Shown: positions 1-8,913, counted from the first letter of the stretch. The stretch is 64,000 nucleotides of DNA from Roseomonas haemaphysalidis (GCF_017355405.1 NZ_CP061179.1:357393-421392), one strand, 5' to 3'. The notes: a model not told the origin generated them from the letters alone. Numbers and translations: made by a program.

Positions 1-2
1 CG

Positions 3-650
3 GAGGAAGAAGGCGTGGTGCCGCTGGCCGGAATGATGGCCGCGCTGCTGCGGATGGATGAGCGCCAGGGGCGGCTGGATGGCGTAACCGCCCTGGTGCG
101 CCGTGGCACCGCGCCCGCCGCGCAGGTGCCCGCCGCGCCGACGCTGCCGGCGGTTCCGCGCTTCAGGCCCGCCACAGCGTTGAGCGAGGCACAGGGCAAT
201 GCCCTGATCCGCCGCGCCAAGCTGGCCAGCGCCGCGCGCTTCAAGGCCGAGGAATGCGAGGAGAACGATGCGCAGGAGGCCGATGCCACCGGTGCCTTCG
301 CGCTGGATGAACGCAATGCACTGGTGATCCTGCCGTGCGGCATGGGCGCTTATCAGGGGTGGTCGCTGGTTTCCATCGTGCCGCGCACGGCGAACGGGGC
401 ACCCGTGCCTTTCCGGCCGGTCCTGCCGTTCCGGGGCAATACGCCGGAGAATTCCCTGACAGAGCCGTATTTCGATCCGGACACCGGCATCCTGGTGTTC
501 AGTGCCAAGGGCCGGGGACTGGCGGATTGCGGCATCACGGCGGAATGGAGCTGGGACGGACGCCAGTTCCAGCTCAGGGGTGCCGCCTTCCAGGACGCCT
601 GTGGCGGCAGCCAGCCCGGCGACTGGCCCACCCTGTACCGGTCACGGTGA
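3..650 (+). CDS. DUF1176 domain protein, 5' end outside the window
   Basis: The reading frame is open from the first bases (codons begin at base 3), so the true start probably lies to the left; a GTG at 15 is only the first start codon visible. The C-terminal half fits the DUF1176 family: an acidic linker with Cys residues, then DERNALVILPCGMGAYQGWS, then a segment on an FDPDTGILVFSAKGRGLADCG pattern and a W-D-G-R-Q-F-Q-L motif before the stop. Members are usually exported or envelope proteins of unknown function. Any signal peptide would be in the missing N-terminus. The family call is fairly secure; no activity can be assigned. Confidence 0.7.
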   Translation, partial: EEEGVVPLAGMMAALLRMDERQGRLDGVTALVRRGTAPAAQVPAAPTLPAVPRFRPATALSEAQGNALIRRAKLASAARFKAEECEENDAQEADATGAFALDERNALVILPCGMGAYQGWSLVSIVPRTANGAPVPFRPVLPFRGNTPENSLTEPYFDPDTGILVFSAKGRGLADCGITAEWSWDGRQFQLRGAAFQDACGGSQPGDWPTLYRSR

Positions 651-713
651 CCCAGGGCCTTCGCGACCGGCAGCGGCCGGGCGCGAGGCCCCGGCGACTG
701 CCTTCTGCCGGCG

Positions 714-1130
714 TTACTTCAGGTGCTGGGCGAGATGCTTGTTCATCTCGAACATCGTCACCTTGGACTTGCCGAACACCTTGCCCAGCTTGTCATCCGC
801 CAGGATCTCGCGGCCATCCTTGGGGTTCTGCAGCTTGTGTTCCTTGATGTAGGCCCACACCTTGCTGACCGCCTCGCCCCGGGCGAGCTTGTCGGAGCCG
901 ACCACCGCCGCCAGATCCTCGGACGGCTGCAAGGGCTGCTGCAAGGCGTTGGGCTTGCGACCCTCGGCGGGTTGCGCGACCTTCTTGGCCTTTACCGGCT
1001 TGGCTTCGGCGGCACCATCCTTGGCCTTCGCCGGCTTGGCGGCGGCATCAGCCTTTTTCGCCTTCACCGGCTTCGCGGCGGCGTCGGAATCTTTCGGCTC
1101 AGACGTCTTAGAGGTCGTCTTGGTGGGCAT
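714..1130 (-). CDS. SWIB/MDM2-domain protein with basic histone H1-like tail
   Basis: A protein of 138 residues. The ATG at 1130 follows AGGAG at good spacing; a GTG at 1136 lies too close to that site. The N-terminal half is low-complexity Lys/Ala/Pro with repeated KPVKAKK-type units, as in bacterial histone-H1-like tails. The C-terminal ~70 residues are a compact SWIB domain: SDKLARGEAVSKVWAYIKEH, then LQNPKDGREI, a KVFGKSKVTMFEMNKHL stretch and the C-terminus. SWIB domains mediate protein contacts in eukaryotic chromatin remodelers and occur in chlamydial and proteobacterial proteins of unclear role. DNA binding through the basic tail is plausible but inferred. It lies alone downstream of the thi operon on the same strand. 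Confidence 0.85.
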   Translation of the reverse strand: MPTKTTSKTSEPKDSDAAAKPVKAKKADAAAKPAKAKDGAAEAKPVKAKKVAQPAEGRKPNALQQPLQPSEDLAAVVGSDKLARGEAVSKVWAYIKEHKLQNPKDGREILADDKLGKVFGKSKVTMFEMNKHLAQHLK

Positions 1131-1262
1131 GGCCACACTCCTGATCTGTCACCCGCGGCGCCTGCCGATAACATGTCGGCGCAGGCAGCAGCGTAACGAC
1201 GCCAAGGCTAGGCAGTTTCCGCCGTTCGCAACAAGCAAAACCCACCGGCCCTGTTGCGCTCG

Positions 1263-1865
1263 TCACCGGTCCAGCCCGTCGCGCCATGCCAGGGCGCGCT
1301 GCTCCGGCGCCGCGTGGCCCGTGATGTCCGATACCACGGCCACGCAATCGGCCCCGGCCACGAGGCAACCGGGGGCACGCTCCAGCGTGATGCCGCCGAT
1401 CGCCACCAGCGGCAGCGCGCCGATGCGGCGCTTCCATGCCCGCAGCCGGTCCAGCCCCTGCGGCGCCCAGGGCATCACCTTCAGCGTGGTGGGATACACC
1501 GGCCCCAGCGCCACGTAATCGGGCCCGGCCGCCAGCGCGGTGTCCAGCTCCGCCTCGGAATGCGTGCTGAGGCCGAGGCGGAGGCCGGCGGCGCGGATGG
1601 CCGCCAGGTCGGCGTCCCGCAGGTCCTCCTGCCCCAGGTGGACGGCATCCAGCTTCAGGTCGATGGCGACGCGCCAGAAATCGTTCAGCACCAGCAGGGC
1701 GCCGTGCGCGCGGCACAGCGCCGCCGCTTCCGCCGCCTGGCGGCGCAGCTCGGCGTCCGGCGCGTCCTTCAGGCGGAGCTGGATCAGCTTCGCCCCGGGC
1801 ACGAGCCGCCGCACCCAGCCGAGGTCCGGCACCACGGGGTAGAAGCGGGACGGCAGGCGCATCAT
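1263..1865 (-). CDS. thiE: Thiamine phosphate synthase
   Basis: A protein of 200 residues, the last gene of the thi operon, overlapping thiG by 4 bases. ThiE is a TIM-barrel enzyme joining HMP pyrophosphate to the thiazole phosphate carboxylate to give thiamine monophosphate. Visible family features are IQLRLKD near residue 30, [10 protein letters not shown], a [10 protein letters not shown] motif around residue 75, and the phosphate-binding end [13 protein letters not shown] followed by VAIGGIT. At 200 residues it is at the short end for the family. It resembles the ThiE/TenI group of alphaproteobacteria, but its position after thiG and the TPP-riboswitch control support true thiamine phosphate synthase. 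Confidence 0.85.
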   Translation of the reverse strand: MMRLPSRFYPVVPDLGWVRRLVPGAKLIQLRLKDAPDAELRRQAAEAAALCRAHGALLVLNDFWRVAIDLKLDAVHLGQEDLRDADLAAIRAAGLRLGLSTHSEAELDTALAAGPDYVALGPVYPTTLKVMPWAPQGLDRLRAWKRRIGALPLVAIGGITLERAPGCLVAGADCVAVVSDITGHAAPEQRALAWRDGLDR

Positions 1866-2644
1866 GCGAACACCGCCGCGCCCACCACGGGCGTGGAAGG
1901 CGAGGCCATGTCGCGCGCCTCCATCGGGTCAGCCTCAAAGGCCAGGCGGCCGGACCGCACCGCCAGCGCCATGGCACGGGCCATGGCCACGGGGTCGCCG
2001 GCGCGGGCCACGGCGGTGTTCAGCAACACGCCATCGAAGCCCAGTTCCATGGCCGCCGCCGCGTGGGACGGCAGGCCGATGCCGGCGTCGACGATCAGCG
2101 GCACATCGGGAAAATGCGCGCGCAGGCTGCGCAGCCCGTAGGGGTTGTTGAGGCCGCGGCCGGAGCCGATGGGCGCCCCCCAGGGCATCAGCACCTCGCA
2201 GCCGGCATCCAGCAGCCGGCCGGCCACCACCAAGTCCTCCGTGGTGTAGGGAAACACCTGGAAGCCATCGCGCGACAGGATGCGCGCGGCTTCCACCAGC
2301 CCGAAGACGTCGGGTTGCAGGGTGTCGTCCTCGCCGATCACCTCCAGCTTGATCCAGGGCGTGCCGAACACCTCGCGCGCCATCTGCGCGGTCAGCACCG
2401 CCTCCTTCACGGAATGGCAGCCGGCGGTGTTGGGCAGCACGCGCGGCCCGAGGCCGCCGACCAAATCCCAGAATCGCTGGCCGGCGCCCGCGCCCTCCTC
2501 GCCCGCCGCGCCTTCCCGGCGCAGCGACACGGTGACCACGCCGGCCTCCGCCGCCCGGATGGCCTCCGCCATCACCGCGGGCGAAGGATACAGCGCGGTG
2601 CCCAGCAACAGCCGCGAGGACAGGTCGGTCCCATATGCCCGCAT
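1862..2644 (-). CDS. thiG: Thiazole synthase
   Basis: A protein of 260 residues. ThiG builds the thiazole phosphate ring of thiamine from deoxyxylulose phosphate, dehydroglycine and ThiS thiocarboxylate. The Schiff-base lysine is Lys99 in [23 protein letters not shown], a [20 protein letters not shown] motif and VIVDAGIG-type phosphate-binding segments are all present. It begins 3 bases after the thiS stop and overlaps thiE by 4 bases. Aerobic use of dehydroglycine fits the upstream glycine oxidase gene thiO. Length and motifs are complete. Confidence 0.95.
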   Translation of the reverse strand: MRAYGTDLSSRLLLGTALYPSPAVMAEAIRAAEAGVVTVSLRREGAAGEEGAGAGQRFWDLVGGLGPRVLPNTAGCHSVKEAVLTAQMAREVFGTPWIKLEVIGEDDTLQPDVFGLVEAARILSRDGFQVFPYTTEDLVVAGRLLDAGCEVLMPWGAPIGSGRGLNNPYGLRSLRAHFPDVPLIVDAGIGLPSHAAAAMELGFDGVLLNTAVARAGDPVAMARAMALAVRSGRLAFEADPMEARDMASPSTPVVGAAVFA

Positions 2645-2647
2645 GGT

Positions 2648-2845
2648 TCAGCCCCCCTGCATGGGGCCGAGGATCTCGACCACGTCGCCCTCGGCAAGCC
2701 GGCATTCGGCGCGGCGCGCGGCGGGCACGAACTCGCTGCGCAGCGCGGTGGCCACGCGCGGGCCGGTGTAGCCCAGCTCCTCCAGCACCTCGGCCAGGGT
2801 TGCCGCCGCCACGCTGCGGGGCTTGCCGTTGACGATGATATTCAT
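2648..2845 (-). CDS. thiS: Sulfur carrier protein ThiS
   Basis: A protein of 65 residues with the ubiquitin-like ThiS fold: MNIIVNGKPRSV at the N-terminus, a conserved TLAEVLEELGY helix, RVATALRSEFVPAA, and the diagnostic C-terminal Gly-Gly that is adenylated and thiocarboxylated to supply thiazole sulfur. It overlaps the end of thiO by 4 bases and is followed 3 bases later by thiG. The activating enzyme ThiF/MoeB is not in the window and must be encoded elsewhere. Confidence 0.95.
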   Translation of the reverse strand: MNIIVNGKPRSVAAATLAEVLEELGYTGPRVATALRSEFVPAARRAECRLAEGDVVEILGPMQGG

Positions 2846-3849
2846 GCCGCTTCTCCTGGCAGGCCGGGGGTTGAGATGCCGAACACCGCCGCGGCGACCT
2901 GTTCGGCGAGCGAAGGCGAAAGCAGGAAGCCGTGCCTGAACATGCCGTTGACGCGCAGCACGCGGCCGTCACGGCGCAGCGCGGGCATGTTGTCGGGAAA
3001 GGCGGGGCGGATGTTGCTGGCGGCTTCCAGGATCTCGGCCTCGCCGAAGGCGGGGTGCAGCGCATAGGCGCCGTTCAGCAGCTCCATGGCGGATCGCGCG
3101 GTGATAGCGTGGCGCCCGGCACTCTCGATCATCGTGGCGCCCACCATGAACAGCCCTTCGCCGCGCGGTACGACGTAGAGCGGGATGCGCGGGTGCAGCA
3201 GCCGCACGGGGCGCGACAGCGACAGGCCGGTGCAGCGCAGCAGCAGCATCTCGCCACGCACGCCGCGCAGGTCGGGCAGCGCCGCCGCCGCAGCATGGCC
3301 GCGGCAGTCCACCACATGGTCGAAGCCGGCGGCATCGGCTTCCCTGAAGTCGCCTTCCCGGAACACCGCGCCACGGCCTTCCAGCGCCCCGGCCAGCGAC
3401 AGCAGCGCCGCGCGCGGGTCCAGGTGCGCCTCTTCCGGAAAGAACAGCCCGTCGGCGAAGCGGCCTTCCAGCTCGGGTTCCAGCGCGGCGATGGCGGCAG
3501 CGTCGCAGCGGCGGTGGCCTGTGGTGCGGCGCGCGAAGCGGTCCAGCTCCCCCCGGTCCCGCCGCGCGGCCAGCAGCAGGCTGCCGCGGCGCAGCGTGCC
3601 CGGCACCCGCGCCGCCCACCAGCCGATGGCGGCGGCACCCGGCGCCACCAGCGCCGGCGGGGCATCGGCGGCCTCGCACCACGGCGCCAGCATGCCGCCC
3701 GCCACGTGGGAGGCCCGGCTGGCCGGTTCCGGGCGGTGCAGCACCGTGACGGCCGCGCCGCGCTCGGCCAGCACGGTGGCCACCGCCAGCCCGGCGACGC
3801 CGGCGCCGATCACCAGAACCCGGGGGGCGGTATCCGCTGTCTCAGGCAT
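2842..3849 (-). CDS. thiO: Glycine oxidase ThiO
   Basis: A DAO-family FAD oxidase of 335 residues that makes dehydroglycine (iminoacetate) for the thiazole ring. The dinucleotide-binding GAGVAG lies at residues 15-20, followed by a HVAGGMLAPWCEA segment and a C-terminal GRVLRVNGMFRHGFLLSP pattern typical of ThiO. I chose the ATG at 3849 because AAGGGAG stands about 8 bases upstream; the frame is open to 3942, but that extension runs into the TPP riboswitch. It is the first gene of thiO-thiS-thiG-thiE, with a 4-base overlap into thiS. Expression should be repressed by thiamine pyrophosphate. Confidence 0.9.
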   Translation of the reverse strand: MPETADTAPRVLVIGAGVAGLAVATVLAERGAAVTVLHRPEPASRASHVAGGMLAPWCEAADAPPALVAPGAAAIGWWAARVPGTLRRGSLLLAARRDRGELDRFARRTTGHRRCDAAAIAALEPELEGRFADGLFFPEEAHLDPRAALLSLAGALEGRGAVFREGDFREADAAGFDHVVDCRGHAAAAALPDLRGVRGEMLLLRCTGLSLSRPVRLLHPRIPLYVVPRGEGLFMVGATMIESAGRHAITARSAMELLNGAYALHPAFGEAEILEAASNIRPAFPDNMPALRRDGRVLRVNGMFRHGFLLSPSLAEQVAAAVFGISTPGLPGEAA

Positions 3850-3900
3850 GGCCAGGGCTCCCTTGCGCTGGGCCATGCGGAATCGGGGGGAAAGAGAGCG

Positions 3901-3916
3901 GGCCTGGTGGCAGGCC
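3901..3916 (-). terminator. Hairpin after the TPP aptamer, possible expression platform
   Basis: Read on the minus strand, GGCCTG-ccac-CAGGCC forms a 6-bp stem just downstream of the TPP aptamer, followed by a pyrimidine-rich stretch (CGCTCTCTTTCCCCCC). It sits between the aptamer and the thiO ribosome binding site. It could act as a weak terminator or as part of an anti-Shine-Dalgarno switch; the U-run is imperfect. Confidence 0.4.
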
Positions 3917-3927
3917 GTTGTTTTCCA

Positions 3928-4004
3928 TCCCTCCGCCGGCATGACCCGGATCAGGTTCGATGGGTTCGGCCTTGCCGTCTCAGCCCCCCGCGCGGAGGCA
4001 CCCC
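3928..4004 (-). promoter_or_regulatory. TPP riboswitch (THI element)
   Basis: On the minus strand the conserved THI-box parts appear in order: GGGGTGCC at the 5' side, GGGGGCTGAGA (CUGAGA core), then AACCTGATCCGGGTCATGCC, closed by GGCGGAGGG. This matches the aptamer that binds thiamine pyrophosphate through its CUGAGA and pyrophosphate-helix elements. It lies directly upstream of thiO, so it should switch off thiO-thiS-thiG-thiE when TPP is plentiful. Confidence 0.95.
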
Positions 4005-4060
4005 AGGAACAACACCCCCAAGGTTAGCCGCTTCCGCCCGCCGCGCCAAATCCGGGGCGA

Positions 4061-5197
4061 TCAGCCCACCCGCGCCCAGGCCCGCAGGTCCTCCACAAAC
4101 AGCTCCGGCTCCTCCAGCGCCGCGAAGTGGCCGCCACGGGGCATGTCGGTCCAGCGGCTGACGGCGTAGCCCCGTTCCACCCAGCTTCGCGGCGGCATGG
4201 GGTTGCGCGGGTCCGGATAGCGGGCGATGGCGGTGGGCACCTCCACGCGGCGCCCGGGCGGCACCTTGCGGACCTCCTCCGCCTGCGCGCCGGCGTAGTA
4301 CCAGGCGGCGGTGGTGAAGGCATCGTTCATCACGTAGATCATGATGTTGGTCAGCAGCCGGTCCATGCCGAACACGTCCTGCACGGGTCGTCCCCGCAGG
4401 TCGGCCCAGTCGTGGAACCGCTCCACGATCCAGGCCGCCTGGGCCAGGGGGTTGTCCTGCATCGCATAGGCCAGCGACTGCGGCTTGGTGCCCTGCAGCC
4501 GGGCATAGGCGCCGAGCCGCTGCTGGCAATCCTCGATGGCCGCCATCCAGGCCTGTTCCTCCGGCATCTGCGGCGTGGTGTCGGGCTGGGTCAGCAGGTA
4601 GTTGAGGTGGATCGCCTCCACCGCCCCGGCATGGTCCAGCGCCAGCCAAGCGGACACGCCCGCGCCCCAGTCGCCGCCCTGCGCCCGGAAGCGCGGGTAG
4701 CCCAGGCCGCGCATCAGCGCCGCGAACAGCCGCGCGGTGGTGCGGGGGCCGATCGGCGCCGCCGGCTTGCCGGAAAAGCCGAAGCCCGGCAGCGAGGGGA
4801 TCACCAGATCGAAGGCATCCTCCGCCCGGCCGCCGTGCCGCGACGGAAAGGCCAGCGGCCCGATCACGTCCTGGAATTCCAGCACCGAGCCCGGCCAGCC
4901 ATGCGTCAGCAACAGCGGCCGCCGCCCGCCGGCCTCGCCCACCACGTGGATGGCGTGGATCTCCATGTCCTCCACCCGGGCCATGAGCTGCGGGTGGCGG
5001 TTCAGCTCCGCGGCAGCGGCCGCGGCGTCGTAGCCATCGATCCAGCGATCGCGCAGCATGGCCAGGAAGTCCGGGTCGCAACCGTAGCGCCAGCCGGCTC
5101 CGACGGGTGCGCGGGGCAGCGGGGTGGCCTGCAGCCGCTCGCGCAGCCGGGCCAGGGCGGGCTCCGACCAGCGGACCTCGAAGGGGCGTGTTTCCAT
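4061..5197 (-). CDS. Epoxide hydrolase (EHN-type alpha/beta hydrolase)
   Basis: A protein of 378 residues with the N-terminal EHN region (FEVRWSEPALARLRERL) found in microsomal-type epoxide hydrolases, followed by the alpha/beta-hydrolase core. The oxyanion motif HGWPGS is at residues 99-104, the nucleophile Asp176 lies in GGDWG, and the catalytic His357 lies in GGHFAALEEPE. Tyr residues of the lid that activate the epoxide are likely but were not placed. A strong ribosome binding site (AAAGGA) precedes the ATG at 5197. It is transcribed away from the clcA-like gene and towards the thi operon, with the riboswitch between. Natural substrate unknown. Confidence 0.9.
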   Translation of the reverse strand: METRPFEVRWSEPALARLRERLQATPLPRAPVGAGWRYGCDPDFLAMLRDRWIDGYDAAAAAAELNRHPQLMARVEDMEIHAIHVVGEAGGRRPLLLTHGWPGSVLEFQDVIGPLAFPSRHGGRAEDAFDLVIPSLPGFGFSGKPAAPIGPRTTARLFAALMRGLGYPRFRAQGGDWGAGVSAWLALDHAGAVEAIHLNYLLTQPDTTPQMPEEQAWMAAIEDCQQRLGAYARLQGTKPQSLAYAMQDNPLAQAAWIVERFHDWADLRGRPVQDVFGMDRLLTNIMIYVMNDAFTTAAWYYAGAQAEEVRKVPPGRRVEVPTAIARYPDPRNPMPPRSWVERGYAVSRWTDMPRGGHFAALEEPELFVEDLRAWARVG

Positions 5198-5371
5198 GGT
5201 GGTTCCTTTCGCTTTGGCTGCTGCTGCAACGCTCGTGGCGGGCCGGATTTGCTTGGCGCCGGTGCGGACCGGCTGGCGCGGCGTCTGGCTGCCATGGCTT
5301 TACTTCGCGGCCCGGCGCGTGCAGGGCTCAGCTTCCGCAAGCCGCTTTCAGACACGGACCCCGCATTGCCC

Positions 5372-6700
5372 ATGCTGCCTGCCCTGACCCCCCGACGCCG
5401 CCGCCGCCTGCGCATCGTGTCCCGCAAGGGCGGGCGCCTCGCGCTGTTTGTCGCCGGGGGGCTGGTGGTGGGTGCTGCGGCGGTGGGCATCGCGCAGCTG
5501 GCGGACCATGCCAGCGCGCTGTTCGCCGCCACCACGGCGGGGCGCCCCTGGCTGGCCCTGCTGCTGACGCCGCTGGCCTTTCTCGCCTCCGCCTTTATCG
5601 CCCGGCGCTGGTTTCCCAACTCGGGCGGCAGCGGCATCCCGCAGGCCATCGCGGCGCGGCGGCTGCACGGGCTGGCGGCGCGGGAGCGGCTGGTGTCGCT
5701 GCGCATCGCGGTGGGCAAGACCCTGCTGCTGGCGGTCGGGCTGCTGGGCGGCGCTTCCATCGGCCGCGAAGGGCCGACGGTGCAGGTCGGCGCCTCCATC
5801 ATGTTCGCGGTGGGGCGGCTGTCGCCCCGCCGCCAGCCGGGGCTGATCATGGCCGGCGCGGGCGCGGGCGTGGCGGCGGCCTTCAACACGCCGCTGGCCG
5901 GCATCGTCTTCGCGATCGAGGAAATGGGGCGCTCCTTCGACGAGCGCACCAACGGCATCGTCATCAGCACCGTGATCGCGGCGGGCCTGACCTCGCTCGC
6001 CATCCAGGGGGACTACACCTATTTCGGCACCACCGGCGCGGCGCTGGGCGGGTCGTGGCAGGGGTGGCTCGCCGTGCCGCTGCTGGGCATCGCGGGCGGG
6101 CTGCTGGGCGGCGGCTTCAGCCGGCTGCTGGTGCTCTTCGCCGGCGGGCTGCCGGGCCGGGCGGGAGCGGCGCTGAAGCGGCACCCGCTGGTGGTCGCCA
6201 CGGTGTGCGGGCTGCTGGTGGCGCTGTGCGGGCTGGCGTCCGGCGGGGCGGTGTTCGGCACGGGCTATGCCCAGGCGCAGGCCCTGGTGCAGGGCGACGG
6301 CGAGGTGTCCGCCGGCTTCGGCGTGCTGAAGCTGCTGGCCACGCTGCTGTCCTCCGTCAGCGGCATCCCGGGCGGCATCTTCGCGCCGTCGCTGTCCGTG
6401 GGCGCGGGGCTCGGGTCCAACATGGCGGCGCTGTTGCCCGGCGCGCCGGCGCAGGCCCTGATCGTGCTCGGCATGGTGGCGTATTTTTCCGGCGTGGTGC
6501 AGGCGCCCATCACCGCCTTCGTGATCGTGGAGGAAATGACCGGCGACCACCACCTGGTGGTGCCGCTGATGCTCGCCTCGCTGATCGGCTTCGCCGCCTC
6601 GCGCCTGGTGTGCCGCGAGGGGGTGTACCATGCCCTGGCCCGCAACTTCGTGGCGGCGGAGGCGGCGCGCAGCCTGCCGCCCCCGCGCGGCGGCGCCTGA
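5372..6700 (+). CDS. clcA: ClC-family chloride/proton antiporter
   Basis: An integral membrane protein of 442 residues. Selectivity-filter segments are GSGIP (86-90), GREGPTVQ (131-138, with gating Glu133) and GGIFAPSLSVGAG in the C-terminal half. The proton-pathway glutamate is present in AIEEM (Glu183/Glu184), so proton-coupled exchange is more likely than a channel. The frame continues upstream, and ATG 5294 or TTG 5366 are alternative starts; none has a clear ribosome binding site, so 5372 was taken from family length. It converges on the KtrA gene, with the two stop codons 4 bases apart inside a hairpin. Confidence 0.88.
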   Translation: MLPALTPRRRRRLRIVSRKGGRLALFVAGGLVVGAAAVGIAQLADHASALFAATTAGRPWLALLLTPLAFLASAFIARRWFPNSGGSGIPQAIAARRLHGLAARERLVSLRIAVGKTLLLAVGLLGGASIGREGPTVQVGASIMFAVGRLSPRRQPGLIMAGAGAGVAAAFNTPLAGIVFAIEEMGRSFDERTNGIVISTVIAAGLTSLAIQGDYTYFGTTGAALGGSWQGWLAVPLLGIAGGLLGGGFSRLLVLFAGGLPGRAGAALKRHPLVVATVCGLLVALCGLASGGAVFGTGYAQAQALVQGDGEVSAGFGVLKLLATLLSSVSGIPGGIFAPSLSVGAGLGSNMAALLPGAPAQALIVLGMVAYFSGVVQAPITAFVIVEEMTGDHHLVVPLMLASLIGFAASRLVCREGVYHALARNFVAAEAARSLPPPRGGA

Positions 6701-6711
6701 CCGTCAGGTGC
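6693..6711. terminator. Hairpin spanning two convergent stop codons
   Basis: GCGCCTGA-ccg-TCAGGTGC is an 8-bp stem with one G-U pair. The TGA stops of the clcA-like gene (6698-6700) and the KtrA-like gene (6704-6706, opposite strand) lie inside it. No U-run follows. It may slow or end transcription from either side. Confidence 0.4.
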
Positions 6712-7354
6712 GGGCCGCGAAGGCCTCCACCCTGGCGGTGGGGCCGGCGACGATCAGCAGGTCGCCTTCGCGGATCAGGGTTTCCGGCAGGCCGGGCTCG
6801 AACCCGCCGCGCAGCCGCTTGATGCCCACCACCGTGACGCCCTGCTCGCTGCGCCAGCCGCACTGCGCCAGGGTGCGGCCCACGGCGCCGCGCGGCGCGC
6901 AGGTCTTGACGATGGCATAGCCGTCTTCCAGCTCGATGAAGTCGATCATCTTGCCAGTGACCAGATGCGCCACCCGCTCGCCCATGGTGGCCTCGGGGTA
7001 GATCACGTGGTGCGCGCCGGTGCGCTCCAGGATGCGGCCGTGCTTGCTGCCCAGCGCCTTGGCCCAAATGTCGGGCACGCCAAGCTCGTCCAGCGCCAGT
7101 ACGGTCAGCACGCTGGCCTCGATATCCGTGCCGATCCCGACGATGGCGTGGCGGAAGTCATGCACGCCGAGCGAGCGCAGCGTGTCCCCGTTGGTGGCGT
7201 CCGCCTGCACCACGTGGGTCAGCCGGTCGGCCCATTGCTGCACCAGCTCGGCGCTTTCGTCGATGCCGAGCACGTCGTGCCCGAGGCGCAACAGCGATTC
7301 CGCGACGGCGCCGCCGAAGCGGCCGAGGCCTATCACGGCGATGCCGTCGGTCAT
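6704..7354 (-). CDS. ktrA: KtrA/TrkA-type potassium channel regulator (RCK protein)
   Basis: A cytoplasmic gating subunit of 216 residues. A Rossmann RCK-N domain carries GLGRFG near residues 8-13 with the acidic nucleotide ligand in VLGIDESAE, then VVQADATNGDTLRSLG; a TrkA-C domain follows, ending in the PETLIREGDLLIVAGP signature. The ATG at 7354 lies 10 bases after the stop of the KtrB-like gene; a TTG at 7372 would overlap that gene. It should bind NAD(H) or adenine nucleotides and gate the neighbouring transporter. Confidence 0.88.
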   Translation of the reverse strand: MTDGIAVIGLGRFGGAVAESLLRLGHDVLGIDESAELVQQWADRLTHVVQADATNGDTLRSLGVHDFRHAIVGIGTDIEASVLTVLALDELGVPDIWAKALGSKHGRILERTGAHHVIYPEATMGERVAHLVTGKMIDFIELEDGYAIVKTCAPRGAVGRTLAQCGWRSEQGVTVVGIKRLRGGFEPGLPETLIREGDLLIVAGPTARVEAFAART

Positions 7355-7364
7355 GCCAGAGCTT

Positions 7365-8687
7365 CTAGCCAACGATCGGTCGCTCCTCGGGAAAGCGGTA
7401 CAGGCGGCGGGTGCGGCGCAGCGCCAGGGCAGTGACCACGGTGACGGTGCCGACGCGGCCGACGAACATCAGCAGCATCAGCAGCCATTGCGCGGCGGGC
7501 GGCAGGTCGCCCGTGATGCCCGTGGACAGGCCCACCGTGGCGAAGGCCGAGATCACCTCGAACAACAGCACGCCGGCCGGGTGGTCCGTCATCGCCAGCA
7601 TCGCCAGCGTGCCGGCGACCACCACCAGCATGGCCAGCGTTGCCACCGTCAGCGCCTGGCGCTGGAGGTCGGGCGGGATGCGGCGGCGGAAAGCGGAAAC
7701 GTCCGGGTCGCCGCGCACCTCGGCCCAGACGATCAGCCCCAGCACCAGAAAGGTGGACACGCGGATGCCGCCGCCGGTGCCGGCGCTGCCGCCGCCGATC
7801 AGCATCAGCAGGCAGCTCAACGCCAAGCTGCCCTGGGTCAGCGCGCCGGTGTCGCCCGCGTTGAAGCCGCCGGAGCGGGTCATGACGGCGTGAAAGGCGG
7901 CGCTCAGCAGCCGGCTGCCGGCATCCATCGCGCCCAGCGTGCGGGGGTTGTTCCATTCAAACAGCAGCACCCCCGCCGTGCCCGCGAGCAGCAGCCCCGC
8001 CGTGCCCCACAGCGTCAGGCGGCTGTGCAGCGACAGGCGCCGGGGCTGGCGCATCACCTCCGCCATCACGGGAAAGCCGAGGCTGCCCACCACCACGGCC
8101 AGCGCCAGCGGCCCCAGCACCAGCGGGTCCGCAGCGAAGCGCGCCAGCCCGTCCGGGTACAACGAAAAGCCGGCATTGTTGAAGGCGCCCACGGCGTGGA
8201 AGACGCCGCTCCACCACGCCTCGCCCCAGTTCAGGCCGTGCGACAGGCGCAGCCGAAGCGCCAGCACGGCCGCGATGGCCAGCTCCACGCACAACGCCAG
8301 GGCCAGGATCAGCCGCAGCACGGCCAGCACATCGCCCAGCGCCAGCACGCGCACCTCCGCCTGCGCCAGCAGCCGCGTGCCGAGGCTGAGGCGGCGGGTG
8401 ACCAGCAGGCCCAGCAGTGTCGCCCCGCTCATGATGCCAAGGCCGCCGAGCTGCGCCAGCACCAGGATCACCCCCTGCCCGAAGCCGGACCAGTAGGTGC
8501 CGGTGTCCTGCACCGCCAGCCCCGTGACCGTGACGGCGGAGGTGGCGGTGAAGGCCGCCGCCAGCAGCGTGGCCCCCTGCCCGCCAGCATGCGCGGCGGG
8601 CAGCATCAGCAGCCCGGTGCCGAACAGGATGGCCAGCAGAAAGGCCAGCGGCAGCAGCCGCGCCGGGTGCCGCAGGCTGCGGTTCAT
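7365..8687 (-). CDS. ktrB: KtrB/TrkH-type potassium uptake protein
   Basis: An integral membrane protein of 440 residues of the Trk/Ktr/HKT superfamily. The first pore segment TATSAVTVTGL, a potassium-filter-like motif followed by a DTGTYWS-like stretch, is characteristic of KtrB; further pore loops include HAVGAFNNAGFS, TRSGGFNAGD and SAFATVGLSTGI. The frame is open to 8900, but the ATG at 8687 begins the first membrane segment (LLPLAFLLAILFGTGLL), so upstream residues are discounted. With the KtrA-like gene 10 bases downstream it forms a two-gene K+ uptake operon. Confidence 0.9.
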   Translation of the reverse strand: MNRSLRHPARLLPLAFLLAILFGTGLLMLPAAHAGGQGATLLAAAFTATSAVTVTGLAVQDTGTYWSGFGQGVILVLAQLGGLGIMSGATLLGLLVTRRLSLGTRLLAQAEVRVLALGDVLAVLRLILALALCVELAIAAVLALRLRLSHGLNWGEAWWSGVFHAVGAFNNAGFSLYPDGLARFAADPLVLGPLALAVVVGSLGFPVMAEVMRQPRRLSLHSRLTLWGTAGLLLAGTAGVLLFEWNNPRTLGAMDAGSRLLSAAFHAVMTRSGGFNAGDTGALTQGSLALSCLLMLIGGGSAGTGGGIRVSTFLVLGLIVWAEVRGDPDVSAFRRRIPPDLQRQALTVATLAMLVVVAGTLAMLAMTDHPAGVLLFEVISAFATVGLSTGITGDLPPAAQWLLMLLMFVGRVGTVTVVTALALRRTRRLYRFPEERPIVG

Positions 8688-8913
8688 GCCGGCAGGCCGG
8701 CCCGGCCGGGTGGGGTCGCCCCGGGGGCTGCCATGCCGTCTTCTCCTGAAGGTGCCCGCCCGGCACCATCGCCACGCGGCGGCCATCATAGCCGCCGGGC
8801 CCTTTCTGTCAGCCGCCGGGTTGCGCGGCGGCGCCAGGCGCGCATGATCGCGCCATGACGCAGCATTCCGCCACGGCGCAGCCCCGCGCGCCCCGGGCAC
8901 CGGGCCCGGGCCG

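Noticed and set aside
4127..5371. Long in-frame extension ahead of the ClC antiporter gene
   Set aside because: It runs antisense through the whole epoxide hydrolase gene and has no membrane or domain features; high GC keeps it free of stops.
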